From Bacillota bacterium (GTDB lineage: Bacteria > Bacillota > Dethiobacteria > DTU022): a stretch of 64,000 nucleotides of DNA. The first letter of the stretch is position 1, and every line of letters begins with the position of its first letter. Below, piece by piece: positions 17,575-26,806 of this stretch. The stretch covers positions 28,837-92,836 of the forward strand of contig JAHYJM010000001.1 in NCBI GenBank assembly GCA_019428945.1, written 5' to 3'. The notes under the pieces are model-generated. The model searched no databases and was not told the DNA's origin. It was given only the letters and a program-made list of their open reading frames with translations. Both the position numbers and the translations under genes were made by a program.

Positions 17575-20500
17575 AAGAAACAGGTGAAAATATATCTATG
17601 TCAAACAAAGTATTAATTACAATCGATGGCCGTAAAGTAGAAACAGAAAACAGAACCATGCTCCTGAGTATTTTACGGGACATGGGTTTTAACCTACCAA
17701 CCTTGTGCCATCATCCTTCACTCACTCCATCCGGGGCTTGCCGACTCTGTGTTGTAGAGGTAACCAAAGATAGTTGGAAAGGCGCTTCAAAGATTGTAAC
17801 TTCATGTCTCTATCCGGCGGAAGAAGGTTTAATCGTAAAAACGAGATCTGAGGAAGTTCTGAAAACCCGCCGTACTCTGCTGGAGCTATATATGGCCCAG
17901 TGCCCCGGTTCAGAAGAGATCAGGGCTATGGCCCGCCTTGAAGGTATAGATACAACCTCTTTTACAGTTGGTGAAGCTGATAACAAGTGTGTGTTGTGCG
18001 GTCTTTGCACCAGGGTTTGTCAGGATTGTGGTCCGGGAGCAATTTCAACCCTTTTTCGCGGAAATGACAAATTGGTCGCACCTAACCCTGAGGGAGTTGG
18101 CGATGACTGTACCGGCTGCCGCGCTTGTGCTTATATCTGCCCGACCGGAGCGATACCGATTGAACAGTCTAATCAGACTATGAAAATCTGGAACCGCGAA
18201 TTTGAAGTGCCGATTTGCGAGGTTAAAAGCGACCTGTGCCGCGGCTGTGGGATATGCGAAGAAGTATGCCCATTCTCGGTACCAAGAGCTTCTATACAGA
18301 TTGGGTCTGAAACTGTTTCGTTTATATCCCCTACAGCCTGCCTGGGATGCGGTATCTGTGCCGGGGCCTGTCCCACCGGTGCAATAAGTCAGAAAAAAAC
18401 AGAAGAACTTACAGATCTTGAAAATAATTTGTTTAATAGAAACCTGCAGGGTAAAAATATTGTTTTTGCCTGCTCCCGCTCACCCTTCCCGGCTGACAAC
18501 AGCGAATTAATCAGGGTCAGTTGCATTGGAAGTGTTGATATCACAACTATTTTATCCTGCCTCGCCCGGGGCGCTGACAAAGTGGCCCTGATGTGCAGGG
18601 ACAGACTGACATGTCCCTATAAAGATGGCGGAGATCTTGGTGAAAACCGGGTTAAAACAATTCAGGATATCCTAGGCTACTTAGATTTAGATCCTAATAT
18701 TACATCCTTATTGACCCCTGAACCAGGTCCGGACGGCCCTCAAAATACCTGGGGCGAATATAAACTTTATAAGGGTTTAAAACCGCAAACAGCAATTTAT
18801 ACCACTGATACCATTGAAAAAACCGGGTTGGATCAAGCTCTTGCATTAATTGACTGGTTCAAACTGCAGCCTGAAATTAAAACGGTTCTGCCACCTGAGC
18901 TGGCCTCTCTTTTCGAACCTGAAACTGCAGAAAATTATGATCTTTTATATCTCGGAAATCTTTCCGAGCTTCATCTGTTATTTAAAGATCTTACAGATGA
19001 ATCGCCTGTAATTCCTATTATAGAATCGGCTCTCAGCTTTCTTAAAGAGAAAAATATACCAGTAAAACCGGTATGCAGTATAAAAGAAATTGAAGAATCC
19101 GGTTCCGGCAGAGTGATAACTTTTTCAACTCCACCTAAAGCGCTCCTTGATTCAAAATATGAAATAGTCACTCTGAATCAACTTGCCGGCGGTAATGCTT
19201 TAAATCAGCCCGGATTTACTTTTGCCTTAAATGATACTGAGCGTAAAGAGCTGATTGGTGCCTTATCACAGGAAAACAGGGCTAAATCATGTTCATCGGC
19301 AGATGAGTACCTTCAGTACGCCCTTTTGATGCGAAGCGGCGCCTGGCTGAAAACGCTTTCTCCAAAACCGGTTTTTTTTAAACCCGAATATACAATTTCT
19401 AAAGGACCTGAGATAAAGAAATTACCAGATCTATACCGGATAAAAGATCACCCCATCTTACCACCTCTTAGCAAAGCTGACATATCTTTTACTTTTAATG
19501 AACAGCAAGTTATGGCCCGTAAAAATGAAGTCATCACCTCTGCTTTGTATGCTTCCGGAATTCACGTTTTCGGACATCACCAAAGTGATGGAGGCGCTCA
19601 GGGCATCTATTGCGTAAATGGTCAGTGTTCCCAATGTATGGTCATTGCCGACGGCAAACCGGTCAAGGGCTGCATGACTCCGGTCAGGGAAGGTATGGTC
19701 GTAAAGAGTGTAGATGGACTGCCTGTTTTATCAGATTTACCCCCATCTGAAATCGTGATACCGGACACAGCAGAAATCGACACAGATGTGCTGATTATTG
19801 GTGGTGGTCCTGCCGGAATAAGCGCAGCGATTGAACTTGGCACAGTTGGGATAGATACATTAATTATAGATGACAAGCAGGAACTGGGAGGAAAACTGAG
19901 CCTTCAGACCCATAATTTTTTCGGATCTGTGGCTGACTGTTATGCCGGTTCAAGAGGTATGCACATCGGTAAAATTCTAGTTGGTAATCTGAATAAACTG
20001 CCTACGGTCAAAATCTGGCTGAACTCGACGGTAATTGGAGTATTCAGTGACGGCAAGTTTGGGGTATCATGCAATGGGGTTTATCGCCTGGTTAGTGCGA
20101 AAAATGCTCTCTTTTCAACCGGGGCAAGAGAAAAAAGCCTGGCTTTCCCCGGGGCTGACTTACCTGGAGTTTATGGAGCCGGAGCATTTCAGACACTTGT
20201 AAATCGCGATCTAATCCGCTGCGCTGAAAGACTGTTTATTATTGGCGGCGGGAATGTGGGCTTAATTGGCGCCTATCATGCCCTGCAGGCAGGAATTGAT
20301 GTTGTAGGCCTTGTTGAAGCGTTGCCGCACTGCGGCGGTTACAAGGTTCATGAAGATAAAATCAGGCGCTTTGGAGTGCCGGTATGGACCTCGCATACTG
20401 TTCTGCGCATTGAGGGAGAAGAGAAGGTCGAAAGAGTGATCACCGCTGCCCTGGATGATAATTTCAAACCAGTCCCCGGTACCGAAAGGTCTTTTGAAGT

Positions 20501-21503
20501 CGACACTGTCTTGATTGCAGTAGGCTTAAGCCCGGTTAACGAACTTCTTGAAAAAGCTAAGGAATACGGAATCGAAGCTTACGCAGCCGGTGATGCCAAT
20601 GAAATTGCTGAAGCCTCTGCCGCAATCTTTTCAGGTAAAATCATCGGGCGCAGGATTGCGCAGGCTATGGGCGTAGACCTGCCGGTTCCGAGCGACTGGG
20701 AAGCATTCGGCGAAACCTTAAAACACCATGCCGGCGACAGCGACCCATTTATTCCAGAGGAAAGAAAAGATACCGTTTATCCTTTGATCCGCTGCATGCA
20801 GGAAATTCCCTGCAATCCATGCACCGAGGCCTGCCCGAAAAACTGCATCACCATGAATGATTCAATCCTCTCACTGCCGGAATTTGGCGGGGAGTGTATC
20901 GGCTGCGGCCGCTGTGTCCTTGCCTGCCCCGGTTTGGCTATAAATCTTGTCATTGACGATTATGATCCTGAAATGAAAAAAGCGCTTCTGATTATGCCCT
21001 TTGAATTTGTCAATGATCTGATCCCTATCGGGCAGGAGGTTACCACCACCGATATGGAAGGGAATATTGTCGGCAGGGGCAGGGTGATAGCTTATAAAGA
21101 TCGTAAGGCTCAGAACAGCAGGCGTCTGCTTATGCTTGAGGTACCTTACGAAGAGAGACTAGAGGTAGCCGGGTTCCGGGTAAGGGAAATTGATCCGGGA
21201 CAACCGCTTGAAGCGCCTCTTACTGATGCGGAGGATCCGATTGTGTGCCGCTGTGAAAGAGTCAGGAAGAGTGAAATTGTCAGGGCGATAAAAGATGGAG
21301 TGCGTGATTTGAACCAGTTAAAAGCACTCTTACGAACCGGGTTGGGTGGCTGTAACGGAAAAACCTGCACCGATTTGATTCTGCGCATTTACAGGGAAGA
21401 AGGCATCCCTTTAACTGAGCTGACCATGCCTACTCACAGGCCGCTTGTCGCTGAGGTTCACCTGGGTGATTTTATTGCCAAAGATAGAGGAGGAATGAAA
21501 TAA
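17571..21503 (+). CDS. 1310-aa multidomain redox fusion: NuoG-like Fe-S region, MvhD-like domain, HcnA/LhpF-like [2Fe-2S], FAD/NAD-dependent oxidoreductase, [4Fe-4S], BFD-like [2Fe-2S]
   Basis: CHHPSLTPSGACRLCVVEV; CVLCGLCTRVC; CTGCRACAYICP; CRGCGICEEVCP; CLGCGICAGACP; VSCIGSVDITTILSCLARGADKVALMC; CVNGQCSQCMV; DVLIIGGGPAGISAAIEL; FIIGGGNVGLIGAYHAL; CIGCGRCVLACP; CRCERVRKSEIVRAI...GGCNGKTC. Confidence 0.88.
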   Translation: MKETGENISMSNKVLITIDGRKVETENRTMLLSILRDMGFNLPTLCHHPSLTPSGACRLCVVEVTKDSWKGASKIVTSCLYPAEEGLIVKTRSEEVLKTRRTLLELYMAQCPGSEEIRAMARLEGIDTTSFTVGEADNKCVLCGLCTRVCQDCGPGAISTLFRGNDKLVAPNPEGVGDDCTGCRACAYICPTGAIPIEQSNQTMKIWNREFEVPICEVKSDLCRGCGICEEVCPFSVPRASIQIGSETVSFISPTACLGCGICAGACPTGAISQKKTEELTDLENNLFNRNLQGKNIVFACSRSPFPADNSELIRVSCIGSVDITTILSCLARGADKVALMCRDRLTCPYKDGGDLGENRVKTIQDILGYLDLDPNITSLLTPEPGPDGPQNTWGEYKLYKGLKPQTAIYTTDTIEKTGLDQALALIDWFKLQPEIKTVLPPELASLFEPETAENYDLLYLGNLSELHLLFKDLTDESPVIPIIESALSFLKEKNIPVKPVCSIKEIEESGSGRVITFSTPPKALLDSKYEIVTLNQLAGGNALNQPGFTFALNDTERKELIGALSQENRAKSCSSADEYLQYALLMRSGAWLKTLSPKPVFFKPEYTISKGPEIKKLPDLYRIKDHPILPPLSKADISFTFNEQQVMARKNEVITSALYASGIHVFGHHQSDGGAQGIYCVNGQCSQCMVIADGKPVKGCMTPVREGMVVKSVDGLPVLSDLPPSEIVIPDTAEIDTDVLIIGGGPAGISAAIELGTVGIDTLIIDDKQELGGKLSLQTHNFFGSVADCYAGSRGMHIGKILVGNLNKLPTVKIWLNSTVIGVFSDGKFGVSCNGVYRLVSAKNALFSTGAREKSLAFPGADLPGVYGAGAFQTLVNRDLIRCAERLFIIGGGNVGLIGAYHALQAGIDVVGLVEALPHCGGYKVHEDKIRRFGVPVWTSHTVLRIEGEEKVERVITAALDDNFKPVPGTERSFEVDTVLIAVGLSPVNELLEKAKEYGIEAYAAGDANEIAEASAAIFSGKIIGRRIAQAMGVDLPVPSDWEAFGETLKHHAGDSDPFIPEERKDTVYPLIRCMQEIPCNPCTEACPKNCITMNDSILSLPEFGGECIGCGRCVLACPGLAINLVIDDYDPEMKKALLIMPFEFVNDLIPIGQEVTTTDMEGNIVGRGRVIAYKDRKAQNSRRLLMLEVPYEERLEVAGFRVREIDPGQPLEAPLTDAEDPIVCRCERVRKSEIVRAIKDGVRDLNQLKALLRTGLGGCNGKTCTDLILRIYREEGIPLTELTMPTHRPLVAEVHLGDFIAKDRGGMK

Positions 21504-22675
21504 TGCCGACGGACAATATTTACGATGTTATAGTTATCGGCTGCGGCAGTGTTGGCAATCCGACCGCCTATCATCTGGCAAAAGCAGGTTTAAAAGTACT
21601 TGTTATAGACAGGCGATCAGCAGCAGGACAGGGTGAAAATAAAACTGCAATCGGCGGAGTAAGAGCGACTCACTCAGATCCAGGCAAGATCAGTATTGGT
21701 CTTGAAAGCATCAGGATCTTTTCGACCTGGAAAGATATTTACGGTTTTGATATTGAATGGAAACCGGGTGGTTACTGTTTTCCTGTCTACGATGATATTG
21801 TCGAAGCCACACTAAAAAGCCTTCTACCAGCCCAGAAAGGATACGGTCTAAATATTAACTGGGTCGGTCCCGATGAAATTAAAGAAATTATCCCCGGCAT
21901 TAACCCCGATGGCTTGCGGGGTGGGACCTACTCACCCGATGATGGCCAGGTATCATCTATTCTGGCTCCGATTGCCTTTCAGCGTGAAGCTGAAAAATGC
22001 GGCGCCGTTTACCACTTTAACGAAAGAGTTACCGGTTATTTACTTGATCGTGACAGGGTAACAGGAGTTAAAACTGATAGGGACACGTACTCATCATGCT
22101 GGGTGGTAATTGCTGCCGGTTCTGACGCGGCTGAGCATGGACCGATGCTCGGTATAGATATACCGGTCACACCAGATTCACATGAGGCAGGTATCTCCGC
22201 ACCGATAGAGCATTTCCTTGCCCCACTCATTGTTGATCTGCGCCCCGGACCAGAAGGGAAAACGACAAACTTTTATTTCGGCCAGAATAAAGAAGGACAG
22301 ATTATCTTTTGCTACACGCCAAAAGATCTCTTTATCGGAACAAACCGTGAATCACGATCTGAATTTTTACCCGTTCTGGCCAGCAGGATGGTTGCTCTGA
22401 TTCCCAAGTTTAAAAATCTTTTAATCCGCCGGATCTGGAGAGGCTGTTACCCCATGACGCCAGACGGCGTCCCAATCATCGATTATGCCCGGGAGCTGGA
22501 AGGCCTTATCCTTGCGGTCGGCATGTGCGGCCAGGGTCTGATGCTCGGCCCTGGAGTCGGCAGAAATATTGCATCCATGATCACCAGCAGCAGCCCCTGC
22601 ATTTCTGATCAAGCACAGGCCTGTTTCCGCTGCGATCGTGATATCTATAAATCGGACACAGAAGCCCTCAAGTGA
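21503..22675 (+). CDS. FAD-dependent oxidoreductase, DAO family (proline/hydroxyproline/sarcosine dehydrogenase beta-subunit-like)
   Basis: DVIVIGCGSVGNPTAYHLAKAGLKVLVID; GCYPMTPDGVPIIDY; GMCGQGLMLGPGVG; overlaps preceding gene (ATAATG). Confidence 0.85.
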   Translation: MPTDNIYDVIVIGCGSVGNPTAYHLAKAGLKVLVIDRRSAAGQGENKTAIGGVRATHSDPGKISIGLESIRIFSTWKDIYGFDIEWKPGGYCFPVYDDIVEATLKSLLPAQKGYGLNINWVGPDEIKEIIPGINPDGLRGGTYSPDDGQVSSILAPIAFQREAEKCGAVYHFNERVTGYLLDRDRVTGVKTDRDTYSSCWVVIAAGSDAAEHGPMLGIDIPVTPDSHEAGISAPIEHFLAPLIVDLRPGPEGKTTNFYFGQNKEGQIIFCYTPKDLFIGTNRESRSEFLPVLASRMVALIPKFKNLLIRRIWRGCYPMTPDGVPIIDYARELEGLILAVGMCGQGLMLGPGVGRNIASMITSSSPCISDQAQACFRCDRDIYKSDTEALK

Positions 22676-22884
22676 AAACAGTCTATTGCCCACAAGAAAT
22701 ACTTTCCATATCATTTTCAGTTTTTAAATATTAATAGGCTGACTATCTTTTTTTGTCATGCATTGACCCTGTATGTAGATCACTTCAGAGCAATTTCTCT
22801 GCATTTATATATTCCCTGTATTGCACAAAGCCCTCAATTTCGGTAGAATACATGCTAAGACTTTAATTCAGGGGAGTATGAGCG

Positions 22885-23697
22885 ATGAAAAATGATAACA
22901 TTGGTATTATCGGCTGCGGCGCAATGGGTTCAGCGCTGGCAAAAGGTATGGTAAAAGCAGGTGGCATTAAACCGGCTTCTATTTTCCTTTATGATCTGGA
23001 CAAAGGAAGAATGACAGAACTCGCAAATGAATTGAAAGCGACACCGGCTGAAAAACCGGCAGATTTTATTCCTTTCTGCCGTCACATTTTTATCGCTGTT
23101 AAGCCTCAGGATACGGAAGGATTATTGTACGCTATAAAACCTTACGTCCAGTCTGATCAAATTTATGTATCGATAGCAGCAGGAATTACAATTAGTTTTA
23201 TCGAAAGTTGTCTTTCATCCGGTACTAAGGTCATTCGATTAATGCCGAACACTCCCTGCCTGATCGGTGAAGGCACAATAGCGCTGAGCACCGGTGACGC
23301 TGTTACGGATGATGAAAGGCGAGAAGTTGAATGCCTGCTTAAATCACTTGGCCTGACGATGAGGCTTCCTGAAAAGCTAATGGATGCTGCAACAGGCCTC
23401 AGTGGTACAGGACCTGCCTATGTCTATCTCTTTATAGAAACTATGATTGATGCCGGTGTTTCTGTTGGTATAAGACGTGATGTCGCTACAAAAATGGTAG
23501 TACAGAATGTGATCGGCGCCGCAAAAATGCTGGAGACAAATGCGCAGCATCCTGCGGAACTTCGTAATATAGTCACATCTCCGGCAGGAACTACAAGTTC
23601 AGCTCTGCTTGTTCTTGAAGAATCTGGTTTCCGCAGCTGTCTGATTAAAGCAGTGAGGGAAGCAACCAGGCGTTCAGAAGAACTACGGCTGGGTTAA
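22885..23697 (+). CDS. proC: Pyrroline-5-carboxylate reductase
   Basis: IGIIGCGAMGSALAKGM; IRLMPNTPCLIGEG; GLSGTGPAYVYLFIE; VTSPAGTTSSALLVLEESGFR. Confidence 0.94.
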   Translation: MKNDNIGIIGCGAMGSALAKGMVKAGGIKPASIFLYDLDKGRMTELANELKATPAEKPADFIPFCRHIFIAVKPQDTEGLLYAIKPYVQSDQIYVSIAAGITISFIESCLSSGTKVIRLMPNTPCLIGEGTIALSTGDAVTDDERREVECLLKSLGLTMRLPEKLMDAATGLSGTGPAYVYLFIETMIDAGVSVGIRRDVATKMVVQNVIGAAKMLETNAQHPAELRNIVTSPAGTTSSALLVLEESGFRSCLIKAVREATRRSEELRLG

Positions 23698-23742
23698 ATT
23701 ATTTACATCTATGATACACTGCGGAACAAAGGAGGTGCTTTT

Positions 23743-24924
23743 ATGAAAAGATTTCAGGAAGGGCTTGATAATAAAGTCCCCATGCTTGTTGATACTACTT
23801 TAAGAGATGGAGAACAGACTGCAGGTGTAGTATTTTCCAACAGGGAGAAATTAAGAATAGCAAAAATGCTTGACAACCTTGGCGTACATCAGATAGAAGC
23901 AGGAATACCGGTAATGGGCGGCGATGAAAAAGAGGTTATCAAAGAGATCGTCTCCTATAAACTGCAGGCCAGCATTATGGCGTGGAACCGGGCAAACATA
24001 GAAGATATAAAGCACTCCCTGGATTGCAACGTTGATGCCGTGGCAATATCTATTTCTACCTCGGACATTCATATCGCCCATAAATTAAGGACTTCCCGCG
24101 AGTGGGTTCTTAAAAATATGGTAAAAGCTGTAGAGTTCGCCAGTAAACACAATCTTTATATATCTGTAAATGCAGAGGATGCATCACGAAGCGATCTCGA
24201 TTTTCTGGTTGAGTTTGCAAAACAAGCCCAGGCGGCAGGAGCAAACCGCCTCCGTTTTTGTGATACGATTGGCGTTCTCGAACCCTTTAAAACTTATGAA
24301 GTAATCAGCTCATTGATCGATAAGACGGGAATGGATATAGAGATGCATACTCACAACGATTTTGGCATGGCTACCGCTAACGCTCTTGCCGGCTTGAAAG
24401 CAGGCGCCAGCTTCATCGGCGTTACAGTTAACGGTCTTGGTGAAAGAGCCGGTAACGCTGCCCTTGAAGAAGTGGCAATGGCTTTAAAACATCTTTTCGG
24501 AGTTAACCTTGGAGTTAATACCCGTGATTTCAGAAACCTCTGTGAATATGTAGCCCGGGCATCAGGCAGGCAGCTATATCCTTCCAAACCTATTGTGGGC
24601 ACAAATACATTTGCTCATGAGTCAGGCATTCACGCTGACGGCGTGTTAAAACACCCGGCAACATACGAAGTATACAGCCCCGAAGAGGTAGGCCTTGAAA
24701 GGCAGATCGTGATCGGAAAACATTCCGGATCAAGCGCAATTAAGATGAAGTTTGTTGAATACGGCATTGATTTGTCCGATGAAGAGGCTGCAGATTTACT
24801 GTCAGCTGTCCGCAGTGTCACTGTTGATATGAAGCGAACACTCTTCGACAAAGAGCTGATGTATATTTATGAAGATTACCTATATGAGAAAAAACTTGTT
24901 CCTTCCCTCGATAAGAGTGAATAA
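23743..24924 (+). CDS. Homocitrate synthase-like (LeuA/NifV superfamily)
   Basis: VDTTLRDGEQTAGVVFSNREK; EMHTHNDFGMATANALAG; GLGERAGNAALEEV; HESGIHADGVLKHPATYE; C-terminal LeuA regulatory domain lacking. Confidence 0.85.
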   Translation: MKRFQEGLDNKVPMLVDTTLRDGEQTAGVVFSNREKLRIAKMLDNLGVHQIEAGIPVMGGDEKEVIKEIVSYKLQASIMAWNRANIEDIKHSLDCNVDAVAISISTSDIHIAHKLRTSREWVLKNMVKAVEFASKHNLYISVNAEDASRSDLDFLVEFAKQAQAAGANRLRFCDTIGVLEPFKTYEVISSLIDKTGMDIEMHTHNDFGMATANALAGLKAGASFIGVTVNGLGERAGNAALEEVAMALKHLFGVNLGVNTRDFRNLCEYVARASGRQLYPSKPIVGTNTFAHESGIHADGVLKHPATYEVYSPEEVGLERQIVIGKHSGSSAIKMKFVEYGIDLSDEEAADLLSAVRSVTVDMKRTLFDKELMYIYEDYLYEKKLVPSLDKSE

Positions 24925-24943
24925 GGAACTTTAAATTATCATT

Positions 24944-24978
24944 AATAACCCGCTTTTTATCATAACGGGTTATTCTTT
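24944..24978 (+). terminator. Intrinsic terminator
   Basis: AATAACCCG - loop - CGGGTTATT followed by CTTTT. Confidence 0.75.
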
Positions 24979-25057
24979 TAACTTTTTTATGATTCACGTA
25001 TAATAAAAGATAAGTTTAAATCATCTTTTATTTGAGTTACATGAAAAGGACACCGAG

Positions 25058-26011
25058 ATGAAAAGCGATTTATATTGCCTGGTTGATATTGGCGGAACAA
25101 AAATCCTGATGCTTTTGATCGATGAAAATGGACGGGTTCTGTTTCGCGGTAAGAGAAGCACTCCAAAACCAACTCCCCCTGAATCTTTGATCGATACAGT
25201 AAAGACGATGCTGATTGATGCCAAAAGAGAAACAGGGAGCGCTGCTGATATAAAGCCATTGGGTCTGGGTATTTGTATTGCCGGCTTCATAGAATCAGAA
25301 CAGGGAATCATTTATCAATCTCCAAATCTTGATTGGGTGAAACCTGTCCATTTTAGAAGTATGCTTGAATCGAACTTCTCCTGCCCGGTAATTATAGAAA
25401 ATGATGCTAATGCCGCAGTGTTGGGAGAAGTGTACTATGGTGCAGCAAAAGGGCATGATAATGTCATCTACGTAACCATTAGCACCGGAATTGGCGGAGG
25501 CCTTTTTCTGAACGGCAGAATTTACCGCGGCAGCACTGGATTTGCAGGTGAAATCGGTCATATCAAACCCTTTGGGACAGGCAGAGTTTGCAAGTGTGGT
25601 GGTGACAACTGCCTGGAAATTTGGGCAGCGGGCAGTGCAATAGCGATGGCCGCTAAAACGTTGTGGGATGAAAATGATCCCGGTATAGGCCCGATCTCAA
25701 CGGAGTGGGTTTTTGAACAGGCAGACCAGGGTAATGAAATTGCTCTCTCAATTATAAATGATGCCGCCCTGAAAACCGGCAGGGGTCTGGCAAACCTGGT
25801 TACCCTTCTTAACCCTTCTTGTATTGTGGTAGGAGGTGGAGTGGCAGCCGGAAGGCCGGATTACATGGAAAAGGTGAAAATACATATTTACAGCGAAGCG
25901 ATCCCTCCATCTGTCAATATCACTAAAGTTGAACTGGTAGCTGCTGATCTGGAACCGGAAGCGGGAATCTGGGGGATATATGCTCTTTTAACCGGCCGGG
26001 CGGTGAGATAA
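25058..26011 (+). CDS. ROK family sugar kinase (glucokinase-like)
   Basis: VDIGGTKILMLLID; ENDANAAVLGE; STGIGGGLFLNG; CKCGGDNCLEIWAAG Zn motif. Confidence 0.88.
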   Translation: MKSDLYCLVDIGGTKILMLLIDENGRVLFRGKRSTPKPTPPESLIDTVKTMLIDAKRETGSAADIKPLGLGICIAGFIESEQGIIYQSPNLDWVKPVHFRSMLESNFSCPVIIENDANAAVLGEVYYGAAKGHDNVIYVTISTGIGGGLFLNGRIYRGSTGFAGEIGHIKPFGTGRVCKCGGDNCLEIWAAGSAIAMAAKTLWDENDPGIGPISTEWVFEQADQGNEIALSIINDAALKTGRGLANLVTLLNPSCIVVGGGVAAGRPDYMEKVKIHIYSEAIPPSVNITKVELVAADLEPEAGIWGIYALLTGRAVR

Positions 26012-26013
26012 AC

Positions 26014-26739
26014 TTGGAAAATGTAGAGCCCTTTGAATCAATTTTCGAGCTGACAGAAATGCTCATTGCCAAATACGGTGTTGTCGGTATTGCAGCAGCA
26101 ATGTTTGCAGAAAGCGCCGGCGTACCATTTGCTTCAGCTATACTTCTTTTGACTTCAGGGACTTTGATCTTAAGAGGCACTGTATCCTTCTGGTCAATTT
26201 TTATTGCTTCCACAGTAGGAATCACCCTGGGGAGCATTTTTAGCTATTTCCTCGGGATGTTGGGCAGTATAGTGGGCAGAAAATTTAAATCAAATTATTA
26301 TAGTCAAAACAATTATAGTAAACCCACAAAAGATGAATTCAAACAAACGCCTTCCAAGATAAAATACTTGTGGAAAAGATATGGTAACTTTTCAATCTTT
26401 ATGGCGCAGTTGTGGGGAGTTACCCGCACTTTCATATCTTTTCCCGCAGGTGCGATGCAGATGAATTTTTATCTTTTTATAGCTTACACATTTCTGGGGG
26501 GTTCCATCTTCAGTCTTGCTGCAATTGGTCTTAGTATCGTTCTTACCGGAACGATGGGTGCAACGATCAAATTTCTCAGGACACTGGCCGGATTCTCGCC
26601 GTGGCTGTTAGCCATACCGGCCCTGATCGTTATAGCAATTATATATAACGTTTGTTACCAGCGTAAATTCAAACGAAAACCAGGCTTCATTAGTATTTTT
26701 AATCGATTTTGGAAGCGTATCAAAGGCAGGGACCGTTGA
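26014..26739 (+). CDS. DedA family membrane protein
   Basis: ESAGVPFASAILLLTSGTL; SIFMAQLWGVTRTFISFPAGAMQM; multiple TM segments; TTG start. Confidence 0.8.
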   Translation: MENVEPFESIFELTEMLIAKYGVVGIAAAMFAESAGVPFASAILLLTSGTLILRGTVSFWSIFIASTVGITLGSIFSYFLGMLGSIVGRKFKSNYYSQNNYSKPTKDEFKQTPSKIKYLWKRYGNFSIFMAQLWGVTRTFISFPAGAMQMNFYLFIAYTFLGGSIFSLAAIGLSIVLTGTMGATIKFLRTLAGFSPWLLAIPALIVIAIIYNVCYQRKFKRKPGFISIFNRFWKRIKGRDR

Positions 26740-26806
26740 TATATAATAGAAATAGTTTAGAAAAACGATTGCTTCTGATATTTTCTGAAAGGAATGATAC
26801 CTATAG

